Below, piece by piece: positions 8,624 to 16,439 of a DNA stretch of 64,000 nt; position 1 is the first letter of the stretch, and each line of letters opens with the position of its first letter. A model generated the notes under the pieces. That model saw nothing but the letters and a program-made list of their open reading frames with translations. It was not told the origin of the DNA and did no database searches. The DNA lies in NCBI GenBank assembly GCA_003490145.1, contig QULQ01000004.1:186001-250000 (forward strand), written 5' to 3'. The position numbers and the translations under genes were made by a program. The stretch comes from Lachnospiraceae bacterium OM04-12BH. Lineage in GTDB: Bacteria; Bacillota; Clostridia; Lachnospirales; Lachnospiraceae.

Positions 8624-8658
8624 GAATATAAAAGGCACTCCGCCAAAGGTGGAGTGCC
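8624..8658 (-). terminator. Terminator of the DUF4317/activase transcript
   Basis: A stem with eight outer base pairs (GGCACTCC at 8634-8641 with GGAGTGCC at 8651-8658) is followed on the minus strand by CTTTTATATT. It sits between two convergent genes and may also slow plus-strand transcription, although the plus-strand side lacks a T tract. Confidence 0.75.
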
Positions 8659-8680
8659 AGTATATAGAATGAACTATAGG

Positions 8681-9823
8681 TTATTCTTCAGGTAAAGGTG
8701 AAGCTACAGACACATTGATGCCATTGACCTCCACCTGATCATTGATCTCAATGACAAGACAGCGTCTGCCGTCTACCATCATGGTGTTGACAAGATCGGC
8801 ACGGTCAGGGTTGACCTTTACGACAACATCTGGTGTTTTGACCTCAAAGGATCTTGTGCTTGCCACATTGCTGACAAAGAGAGCCGTGTCATCACCGGCA
8901 GCAGCATCATAAAGAGCATCAAAGTCCTTCAGCTTTTCTTCTTCCACACCGCTTTTTTCAAGGAGGTTCTTGACTTCCTTTTTATCAAGAGTAAGCGGCT
9001 CAGGGATCTCTTTATGCTCTTCGATCATTTCAGCAAGGTTTTCGTGGATGCTTTTTACAACTTCATACTCGCAGTCTTCACCGAGAGTTTCCTCGATAAT
9101 GGTCTGGAAGGTTTCCTTCTGGCTTCCTGCAGATAAGGGCAGAGAGCAGCCAAGGATCCCTTCTACGAACTCACTGTGTGGTTCTTCCGGGTTCTTGTTA
9201 AAGAACAGCGTGCTGTGGATATCGGTCGCTCTGTCGTTAAAGGAAGGGAAGAGAAAGCCTGTTTCCGGCATATTGACAACCCAGTCCCTGATCCGGTTAT
9301 GGAATTCATTTAGGGAGGCATCATAGCTGAGACCCGGCTTTGACAGGGCTACAGGACAGATGCAGCAGAGCAGATATTCAAATACAGTATCGGAGGCGTC
9401 ATCCATGGTCATGCCATCCAGCGCCTTTCCGGGAACATCATAGGCATCATGGATCAGCAGGATCAGATAGTTGCCTACATATTCGTAGGAGCCGATCACA
9501 CGGTCATAAAATTCCTCCAGGAGGGCATCATCCTTCAGCTTGCTGTCACGAAGCTTAAGGAGAAATTCCTGGGTGCCGCCTTCAAGCTCTGTATCTGTCG
9601 GAAACTCCAGATTCAGCAGATTCTTGCCAATGCTTCCGGAAAGAGTTTTCCGGAGCAGTTCAAAATATTTGAAGATTTCTTCTTCAGGAAGAGAAAGAAA
9701 TGCTTCCTTAAAATCAGTTTTTTTATTCTTTTCACCGTCTACATAGCAGCCGCAGATTCTGGTGATGGAGCAGCTATTTGGGGTAAACAGTCGTTTGATC
9801 TCATTGATTTCCTGTTTGATCAT
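8681..9823 (-). CDS. DUF4317 family protein
   Basis: A 380-residue soluble acidic protein with no signal peptide or membrane segment. It matches the DUF4317 family of Clostridia from memory (start MIKQEINEIKRLFTPNSCSI, with a Cys-containing ITRICGCYVDG segment). The biochemical function is unknown. It begins 13 bp downstream of the giant activase gene on the same strand and shares that gene's promoter and a common terminator, so the two are probably made together. I see no catalytic motif. The C-terminal 60 residues are rich in Val and Asp and predicted beta. Confidence 0.8.
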   Translation of the reverse strand: MIKQEINEIKRLFTPNSCSITRICGCYVDGEKNKKTDFKEAFLSLPEEEIFKYFELLRKTLSGSIGKNLLNLEFPTDTELEGGTQEFLLKLRDSKLKDDALLEEFYDRVIGSYEYVGNYLILLIHDAYDVPGKALDGMTMDDASDTVFEYLLCCICPVALSKPGLSYDASLNEFHNRIRDWVVNMPETGFLFPSFNDRATDIHSTLFFNKNPEEPHSEFVEGILGCSLPLSAGSQKETFQTIIEETLGEDCEYEVVKSIHENLAEMIEEHKEIPEPLTLDKKEVKNLLEKSGVEEEKLKDFDALYDAAAGDDTALFVSNVASTRSFEVKTPDVVVKVNPDRADLVNTMMVDGRRCLVIEINDQVEVNGINVSVASPLPEE

Positions 9824-9836
9824 AAGAATTCCTTTC

Positions 9837-12800
9837 TCAGTCTGCCTGATTCTGTGCTTTTAAATTCTTCTGGGCGGTGGAAAGCATCAGCTTGATACGG
9901 TTTAACTGGTTTACCTCGCTGGCACCAGGATCATAGTCGATGGCTACGATATTACTTAACGGATAGTGCTTTCTCAGCTCCTTGATAACGCCCTTGCCTA
10001 CGACATGGTTTGGCAGGCAGCCAAAGGGCTGTGTACATACGATGTTATTGACGCCGCTGTGGATCAGCTCGATCATTTCACCGGTCAGGAACCAGCCTTC
10101 ACCGGTCTGATTGCCGATAGAAACGATTTCCTTCGCATATTCTACGGTCTGGTAGATCCGGCAGGGCGGCTCAAAGTGGACACTCTTTTCAAAGGCCTTT
10201 CTGGCACCGCTGCGCAGATATTCAAGGCCATCAATGCCAAGCCTTGAAATGAAAGCAGTTTTCTTACTCATGCCTAGCTGGTCTGCCTTGTAAATCTGGT
10301 TGTAGAAGCAGTAGAGCATGAAGTCCAGAAGATCCGGAACGACAGCTTCGGCACCTTCTGATTCCAGCAGCTCGACCAGATGGTTGTTGGCTGCAGGTGC
10401 ATATTTGACAAGGATCTCACCTACTATGCCGACTCTTGGTTTCTTCCTGTCAGTGATGGGGATGGCATCGAACTCCTCAATCATCTGACGGCACATCTTC
10501 TGGAAGGTGAAGAAATTCATATGCTTTGCAGAAACAAAGGCACAGCATTTCTCAACCCATTTCTGGTGGACAGCTTCGACACTGCCGGGTTCCTTTTCAT
10601 AAGGGCGCATACGGTATACACAGCGCATGAAAATATCACCAAATACGGCAGCATAGGCAGCACGCATCAGCATTTCCAGATTCAGATGGAAGCCGGGGTT
10701 GCTTTCGATACCGGCCATGTTCAGGGAAATAACAGGAACCTGTGGCATACCGGCCTTTTCCAGGGCACGGCGGATAAAGCCTACATAGTTGGTAGCACGG
10801 CAGCCTCCGCCTGTCTGGGTCATGATGACAGCAACCTTGTTGACATCATATTTGCCGGACAGAAGGGCATCCATGATCTGACCTACTACCATAAGGGAAG
10901 GATAGCAGGCATCGTTGTTTACATATTTCAGTCCAACATCTACCGCATGGCGGTTGTCATTGGAAAGCACTTCAAAGTGATAGCCGCAGGCCTTAAAGGC
11001 AGCGGAGAGCACATCAAAGTGGATCGGAGACATCTGGGGACAGAGGATTGTATAATCCTTCCGCATCTCCTCGGTAAAGGGTACTTTATAAATAGCGGAG
11101 GAGTGGATCTCACGCTCCAGATGCTTCTGCTCCCTGACACGGATCGCAGAGATCAGGGAACGGATACGGATTCTTGCCGCTCCCAGGTTATTAACTTCAT
11201 CGATCTTCAGACAGGTATAGATCTTGCCGGAACCGGAAAGAATATCATTTACCTGATCCGTGGTAACAGCATCCAGTCCACAGCCAAAGGAGTTAAGCTG
11301 GATCAGATCCAGATTGTCCACGGTTTTTACATAGCTTGCTGCAGCATAGAGTCTTGAGTGGTACATCCACTGGTCGGAAACGATCAGTGGGCGTTCCGGC
11401 TTTGCCAGATGGGAAATGGAATCCTCAGTCAGTACAGCAATATGATAGGAATTGATAAGCTCTGGAATACCGTGATTGATCTCAGGATCGATATGGTAAG
11501 GACGACCGGCAAGAACAATACCGCGGTTACCGGTCTCCTTCATCCATTTCAGAACCTCTTCACCCTTATGCTGCATATCCCTTCTGGCCGCTGCCAGCTC
11601 CTCCCATGCAAGATGAACGGCCTCGATGATCTCAGAAGATGGAATTTCTTTAAATTCCTTGATCAGGGCATCGGAGATCGTTTTCTCATCACGGAAGGAC
11701 ATAAAGGGATTACGGAGAATGGCTTCTCCACGTCCGATCTCTTCCACATTATTCTTGATATTTTCAGAATAAGAGGTAACGATTGGACAGTTATAGTGAT
11801 TGTTTGCCTCGTCAAATTCCTTCCTTTCATAGAACAGCGCCGGGTAGAAGATAAAGTCTACCTTCTGGTCGATCAGCCACTTCACATGTCCGTGTGCTAG
11901 CTTGGCAGGATAGCACTCGGATTCACTGGGAATGGATTCAATACCAAGCTCATAGATCTTGTGCGTGGACAGTGGGGAAAGGATAACCCGGTAGCCGAGG
12001 CGTGTAAAGAACGTAAACCAGAACGGATAGTTTTCATACATGTTCAGGACTCTGGGGATACCAACATTGCCACGCTTTGCCTCGTCAGCGGGAAGCGGCT
12101 CATAGTCAAATACCCGCTTTAGCTTATATTCAAACAGGTTTGGCATATTGTCGGCATTTTTCTGCTTGCCAAGACCTCTTTCACAACGGTTTCCGGAAAT
12201 ATACTGTCTGCCGCCGGAGAATTTGTTGATGGTCAGACGGCAGTTGTTGGTACAGCCACGGCACTTTGCCATGCTGGTCTCAAACTGCAGGGAAAGGATC
12301 TTGTTCATGGGAAGCATGGTGGTTTCCTGCCCGCAGGTATACCGCTCCCTGGCAACGAGGGCAGCACCAAAGGCTCCCATGATACCGGCGATATCCGGAC
12401 GAATGGCTTCGCAGTCTGCGATCTTTTCAAAGCTTCTGAGGACAGCGTCATTGTAGAAGGTACCGCCCTGTACGACGATGTTTTTTCCAAGCTCGTCAGC
12501 ACTGGATACCTTGATAACCTTAAACAGGGCATTCTTGATAACAGAGTAGGCAAGTCCGGCGGAAATATCCGATACGGAGGCGCCCTCCTTCTGTGCCTGC
12601 TTTACCTTGGAGTTCATGAATACGGTACAGCGGGTACCAAGGTCAATGGGATGCTCCGCAAAGAGAGCAGTTTTCGCAAAGTCTTCTACGGTATAGTTCA
12701 GGGACTTGGCAAAGGTTTCAATAAAGGAACCGCAGCCGGAGGAGCAGGCTTCATTTAACTGCACGCTGTCTACGGTCTGATTTTTGATCTTGATGCACTT

Positions 12801-14078
12801 CATATCCTGACCGCCAATGTCGAGGATACAGTCTACATTGGGATCAAAGAAAGCGGCTGCATAGTAATGGGCTACCGTTTCTACCTCTCCGTCATCCAGA
12901 AGGAAAGCTGCCTTCAACAGGGCTTCGCCGTAACCGGTAGAGCAGGAGCGGACAATATGTGCCTTTTCGGGAAGCAGCTTACTGATCTCCTTCATGGAGC
13001 GGATCGCTGTCTTTAAGGGGCTTCCATCATTACTGCTGTAGAAGGAGTAAAGGAGCTTTCCTTCTTCGGAAACCAGAGCGATCTTGGTGGTGGTACTTCC
13101 GGCATCGATACCAAGGAAGCAGTTACCCTCATAGGTGGAAAGGTCAGCAGTCTCTACATGGTGGCTGGCATGACGCTTCTTGAAGGCTTCATATTCAGCC
13201 TTACTTGAAAACAGAGGCTCCATACGTTCCACCTCAAATTCCATTTTGATATTGGAAGAAAGCTTCTTCACCATTTCTTCCATGGAGTAGGAGACATCTT
13301 CTTTGGCATTCAGGGCAGAACCGATAGCGGCAAACAGATGGGAGTTGTCCAGGTCAATGGTGTGTTCCTCATCCAGCTTCAGGGTACGGATAAAGGCAGC
13401 CTTCAGTTCGGATAGAAAGTGAAGGGGACCGCCAAGGAAAGCAACGTGGCCACGGATCGGCTTACCACAGGCAAGGCCGCTGATGGTCTGGTTGACAACT
13501 GCCTGGAAAATGGAGGCAGAAAGGTCTTCCTTGGTAGCACCTTCATTGATCAGGGGCTGGATGTCGGATTTGGCAAATACACCGCAGCGGGCTGCAATCG
13601 TATATAAAGACTGGTAATTTTTGGCATATTCATTCAGACCGGAGGCATCTGTCTGCAGAAGAGAAGCCATCTGGTCAATAAAGGAACCGGTACCGCCGGC
13701 ACAGATTCCGTTCATACGCTGTTCCACATTGCCGCCTTCAAAGTAGATGATCTTGGCATCCTCGCCGCCAAGCTCGATGGCAACGTCTGTTTTGGGAGCG
13801 ATTTCCTTTAAGGAAGTGGCAACAGCAACAACCTCCTGTACAAAGGGAACTTTTAGATGATTGGCAAGGGTCAGACCGCCGGAGCCTGTGATCACAGGAT
13901 GGACAGTCAGGTTTCCAAGCTTCTGATAGGCATCCTGCAGGAGGGAAGAAAGGGTCTCCCTGATGTTGGCAAAGTGCCTTTTGTAATCAGAAAACAGGAT
14001 CTGGTGCGTTTCATCTAAAATTGCGATTTTTACGGTAGTGGAACCAATATCGATTCCAAGAGTATATGTATGGTCCAT
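9837..14078 (-). CDS. Giant acyl-CoA dehydratase-activase-like protein (two ASKHA domains plus DUF2229/HgdB-like parts)
   Basis: A 1413-residue cytoplasmic protein of the BadF/BcrA/HgdC activase type. In that family ATP hydrolysis drives low-potential electrons from an Fe-S cluster into a 2-hydroxyacyl-CoA dehydratase or benzoyl-CoA reductase. Two tandem activase domains are visible, opening with [15 protein letters not shown] (about 8) and [15 protein letters not shown] (about 320), each with a Cys-containing loop ([12 protein letters not shown] and [11 protein letters not shown]). They are followed by a cysteine motif CRGCTNNC and a long HgdB/DUF2229-like C-terminal half. Activase and acceptor-like domains are thus on one chain. 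I start at the ATG at 14078, with AAAGGTGG about 9 bases upstream; the in-frame GTG at 14090 overlaps that site. The substrate is unknown. Confidence 0.9.
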   Translation of the reverse strand: MDHTYTLGIDIGSTTVKIAILDETHQILFSDYKRHFANIRETLSSLLQDAYQKLGNLTVHPVITGSGGLTLANHLKVPFVQEVVAVATSLKEIAPKTDVAIELGGEDAKIIYFEGGNVEQRMNGICAGGTGSFIDQMASLLQTDASGLNEYAKNYQSLYTIAARCGVFAKSDIQPLINEGATKEDLSASIFQAVVNQTISGLACGKPIRGHVAFLGGPLHFLSELKAAFIRTLKLDEEHTIDLDNSHLFAAIGSALNAKEDVSYSMEEMVKKLSSNIKMEFEVERMEPLFSSKAEYEAFKKRHASHHVETADLSTYEGNCFLGIDAGSTTTKIALVSEEGKLLYSFYSSNDGSPLKTAIRSMKEISKLLPEKAHIVRSCSTGYGEALLKAAFLLDDGEVETVAHYYAAAFFDPNVDCILDIGGQDMKCIKIKNQTVDSVQLNEACSSGCGSFIETFAKSLNYTVEDFAKTALFAEHPIDLGTRCTVFMNSKVKQAQKEGASVSDISAGLAYSVIKNALFKVIKVSSADELGKNIVVQGGTFYNDAVLRSFEKIADCEAIRPDIAGIMGAFGAALVARERYTCGQETTMLPMNKILSLQFETSMAKCRGCTNNCRLTINKFSGGRQYISGNRCERGLGKQKNADNMPNLFEYKLKRVFDYEPLPADEAKRGNVGIPRVLNMYENYPFWFTFFTRLGYRVILSPLSTHKIYELGIESIPSESECYPAKLAHGHVKWLIDQKVDFIFYPALFYERKEFDEANNHYNCPIVTSYSENIKNNVEEIGRGEAILRNPFMSFRDEKTISDALIKEFKEIPSSEIIEAVHLAWEELAAARRDMQHKGEEVLKWMKETGNRGIVLAGRPYHIDPEINHGIPELINSYHIAVLTEDSISHLAKPERPLIVSDQWMYHSRLYAAASYVKTVDNLDLIQLNSFGCGLDAVTTDQVNDILSGSGKIYTCLKIDEVNNLGAARIRIRSLISAIRVREQKHLEREIHSSAIYKVPFTEEMRKDYTILCPQMSPIHFDVLSAAFKACGYHFEVLSNDNRHAVDVGLKYVNNDACYPSLMVVGQIMDALLSGKYDVNKVAVIMTQTGGGCRATNYVGFIRRALEKAGMPQVPVISLNMAGIESNPGFHLNLEMLMRAAYAAVFGDIFMRCVYRMRPYEKEPGSVEAVHQKWVEKCCAFVSAKHMNFFTFQKMCRQMIEEFDAIPITDRKKPRVGIVGEILVKYAPAANNHLVELLESEGAEAVVPDLLDFMLYCFYNQIYKADQLGMSKKTAFISRLGIDGLEYLRSGARKAFEKSVHFEPPCRIYQTVEYAKEIVSIGNQTGEGWFLTGEMIELIHSGVNNIVCTQPFGCLPNHVVGKGVIKELRKHYPLSNIVAIDYDPGASEVNQLNRIKLMLSTAQKNLKAQNQAD

Positions 14079-14138
14079 GAAAATAACCACCTTTTTCTTC
14101 TTATTTTATGTGTCCGACAAAGCTGGACATATTTAGTT

Positions 14139-14167
14139 ATTATACGACAGCACTTTTTAAATTGCAA
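14139..14167 (-). promoter_or_regulatory. Promoter of the activase-DUF4317 operon
   Basis: On the minus strand TTGCAA (14162-14167), a 17-bp spacer and a perfect TATAAT (14139-14144). A small inverted repeat, TGTCC(9)GGACA at 14111-14129, lies in the leader just downstream and could be an operator or RNA hairpin. Confidence 0.7.
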
Positions 14168-14228
14168 TGTGGATAAATTAACATTTTGTTAAGAAAGGAT
14201 AGTCTGTTTCTTAAATTTCTTCCGTGAG

Positions 14229-14257
14229 TTTACAATTTACCGGCAGAATGATAAAAT
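14229..14257 (+). promoter_or_regulatory. Promoter of the rhomboid-like gene
   Basis: TTTACA (14229-14234), a 17-bp spacer and TAAAAT (14252-14257). It is divergent from the activase promoter and about 45 bp upstream of the next start codon. Confidence 0.65.
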
Positions 14258-14299
14258 GTAGCATATTAAGCTGAAAAGAAAGACCGGAGGAGCTCTTTT

Positions 14300-15190
14300 A
14301 TGAAACCTATGAGTAATTTTGAAAAAAAATTCGGCAAATATGCCATCAGGAATATTTCCCTGGTGCTGATCCTGTTTTATGCCTGTGGATATCTGATCAG
14401 CTGGATCAATCCGGTGATGCTGAATTATCTGACTTTAAATCCCTATGCGATCCTGTTTAAAGGACAGGTATGGCGTCTTGTTACCTGGCTGATCGTACCG
14501 CCGGAAAGCTTTGATTTCTTTACCCTGATCATGCTGTATTTCTATTATTCGATCGGGACCAGCCTGGAAAGGGCATGGGGAACCTACCGGTATAATGTAT
14601 ACCTTTTGCTTGGTATGGTCTTTACGGCGGTGGGCGCCTTTGCCATGATGGGCTTTGTTTATCTTTTCCAGGGAGAAGTGCTGGTAGCAGTTGGTGCAGA
14701 GAATTATTTCACTCTGATTTCCGGTATGTTCAGCACCTACTATGTGAATATGTCCATATTCCTTGCTTTTGCAGCAACCTTTCCGGATATGCAGGTCCTG
14801 CTGTTTTTCTTCATTCCGATCAAAGTCAAGTTCCTTGGTATTATCTACGGACTGATTCTGGTGTATAATTTTATTGTAGGTTATGGAAATCCTTACCTGA
14901 CAGCAGCAAACCGTTTTGTCATAGCGGCGTCCCTGCTGAACTTTGCTGTGTTTTTCTTTACCAGCAGGAGCAGGATCCATATGTCACCAAAGCAGATGAA
15001 GAGAAGACAGGAATTCAAACGGGAGGTAAAGAATTCTTCTAAGATCACAAGACACAAATGTGCGGTCTGCGGAAGGACAGAGGAAACCAATCCGGAGCTG
15101 GAGTTCCGTTTCTGCTCCAAGTGCGATGGCAATTATGAATATTGTCAGGAGCATCTGTTTACACACGTGCATGTAAAGCATAATTCATAA
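14300..15190 (+). CDS. Rhomboid-like membrane protein without catalytic serine, C-terminal zinc finger
   Basis: A 296-residue protein with six hydrophobic helices in the first 215 residues. The rhomboid-type L1 element is visible (GQVWRLVTWLIVPP), but there is no GxSG active-site motif at the expected helix, so it looks like a rhomboid pseudoprotease (derlin-like or DUF1751-like). The cytoplasmic tail is basic. It ends in a predicted metal site: CAVCG, then CSKC about 20 residues on, then a His/Cys-rich end (YCQEHLFTHVHVKH). It opens a probable three-gene unit with the sigma-like gene (14 bp downstream) and an unknown gene. A role in binding or guiding membrane proteins is inference. Confidence 0.75.
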   Translation: MKPMSNFEKKFGKYAIRNISLVLILFYACGYLISWINPVMLNYLTLNPYAILFKGQVWRLVTWLIVPPESFDFFTLIMLYFYYSIGTSLERAWGTYRYNVYLLLGMVFTAVGAFAMMGFVYLFQGEVLVAVGAENYFTLISGMFSTYYVNMSIFLAFAATFPDMQVLLFFFIPIKVKFLGIIYGLILVYNFIVGYGNPYLTAANRFVIAASLLNFAVFFFTSRSRIHMSPKQMKRRQEFKREVKNSSKITRHKCAVCGRTEETNPELEFRFCSKCDGNYEYCQEHLFTHVHVKHNS

Positions 15191-15204
15191 AGAAGGAAGA
15201 AAAG

Positions 15205-15954
15205 ATGGAAGAAAATCAGGAGATTTTATTTGCAAAAACACTGGAGAAGGTAAAGCGTCTTGCCAGAGAACAGGGGAACAGTATCCGGAAGGAACAGGTA
15301 GAAGAAGCGTTTCAGGTGCTGGCTCTTTCAAAAGAGCAGCTTGCCATGGTGTTTGAATATCTGGAGAAGTATCATATCACGATAGGAGAAAGCGCTGCAG
15401 AGGAGGAAGATATCCTTTCTGAAGAGGAGATCGATTATCTGGAGGAGTACAAAAAGGAACTGCTGGAGCTTCCTGTGTTTTCAGACGGAGAAAAGGATGC
15501 TTTTACGTTATCTGCCATGGCAGGAGAAACAGATGCACAGGGCAGGCTGATCCAGGTGTATCTGCCTAAGGTGGTGGAGATCGCAAAGCTTTATGCGGGG
15601 CAGGGTGTTTTTGTGGAGGATCTGATCGGAGAAGGCAACGTGGCACTTTCCATGGGTGTGACCATGCTTGGATGCCTCGAAAAGAAGGAAGAGGCCGAAG
15701 GAATGCTGATGAAAATGGTCATGGATGCCATGGAGGATTTTATCAGTGATAGCATGGAGGAAACCCAGAAGGACAATAAGGTTTTAAAAAAGGTAAACCA
15801 GGTGGCAGAGAAGGCAAGGGAGCTGTCTGAGGAGCTGCGCAGGAAGGTTACAGTAGAAGAACTGTGCACAGAGACAGGACTGAGCGAAAAGGCAGTCAGG
15901 GATGCCATGCGTCTGTCAGGTTATACGATAGAGGATATCGAAAATCCCTCATGA
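15205..15954 (+). CDS. Sigma-70-like protein lacking region 4
   Basis: A 249-residue acidic protein. The first 60 residues resemble sigma region 1.1 (LAREQGNSIRKEQVEEAF, LSKEQLAMVFEYLEKYHI). Residues about 115-160 resemble region 2 (RLIQVYLPKVVEIAKLYAG, VEDLIGEGNVALSMGV). The end resembles a region 3-type helix-turn-helix (KVTVEELCTETGLSEKAVRDAMRLSG). There is no region 4, and the aromatic -10-melting residues of region 2.3/2.4 are not evident, so it is unlikely to work as a normal promoter-specificity factor. It may bind RNA polymerase as a modulator. It lies between the rhomboid-like gene and a short unknown gene, all tightly spaced. Confidence 0.7.
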   Translation: MEENQEILFAKTLEKVKRLAREQGNSIRKEQVEEAFQVLALSKEQLAMVFEYLEKYHITIGESAAEEEDILSEEEIDYLEEYKKELLELPVFSDGEKDAFTLSAMAGETDAQGRLIQVYLPKVVEIAKLYAGQGVFVEDLIGEGNVALSMGVTMLGCLEKKEEAEGMLMKMVMDAMEDFISDSMEETQKDNKVLKKVNQVAEKARELSEELRRKVTVEELCTETGLSEKAVRDAMRLSGYTIEDIENPS

Positions 15955-15978
15955 GAAAGACCTGTAAAGGAGAATGGA

Positions 15979-16422
15979 ATGGACGAGAAGCAGAGAGTGG
16001 AAGAACTGCAGGATACGGACTTTAAATATGTGATGCAGGATACAGGCAATATTTATATTGGTGCCAGACTGACCTATGCGGAGCTCATGGATCAGGAGAT
16101 GCTTCCCTTTAAGATGAAAACGATCATCCAGCATTATTTTCTGAAGGAAACCTCGCTGGAAACTACGCTGGAAAGTGAATTTTATTACCTGGAAAAGGGC
16201 AGCTTTTTATATGAAACCTTTGCACAGCTCCGGATCAAAGTAAAGGTCAATGTACTGACAGAGAAGAAATCCCTGTTTGGAAAGAAAAAGATGGTTTACA
16301 CAGAGAAGATCCTGACCCTGAAGGAACTTACGGAGATGAACCTTGCAAGGAAGAAAGCTTCCGGGATGATCATCAGGGAAATCATCGTATCAAAGCTTGG
16401 TCTTATGACCTTCAGTGTATAA
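15979..16422 (+). CDS. Conserved hypothetical protein
   Basis: A 147-residue soluble basic protein that I do not recognise. It has no membrane segment, signal peptide or obvious catalytic motif. It starts 24 bp after the sigma-like gene with an aaaggag site and ends 17 bp before the M16C peptidase, so it looks like part of the same operon. The second half, with KVNVLTEKKSLFGKKKMVYTE, looks like a beta-rich Lys-dense surface. Coding signals (spacing, ribosome binding site, codon bias like its neighbours) support a real gene. Confidence 0.7.
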   Translation: MDEKQRVEELQDTDFKYVMQDTGNIYIGARLTYAELMDQEMLPFKMKTIIQHYFLKETSLETTLESEFYYLEKGSFLYETFAQLRIKVKVNVLTEKKSLFGKKKMVYTEKILTLKELTEMNLARKKASGMIIREIIVSKLGLMTFSV

Positions 16423-16439
16423 AAGAAAGGATAGCATTT

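Noticed and set aside
10380..11900. Long plus-strand frames (325 and 180 codons) opposite the activase gene
   Set aside because: They are antisense to a gene with clear family motifs; their translations lack ribosome binding sites and resemble no protein.
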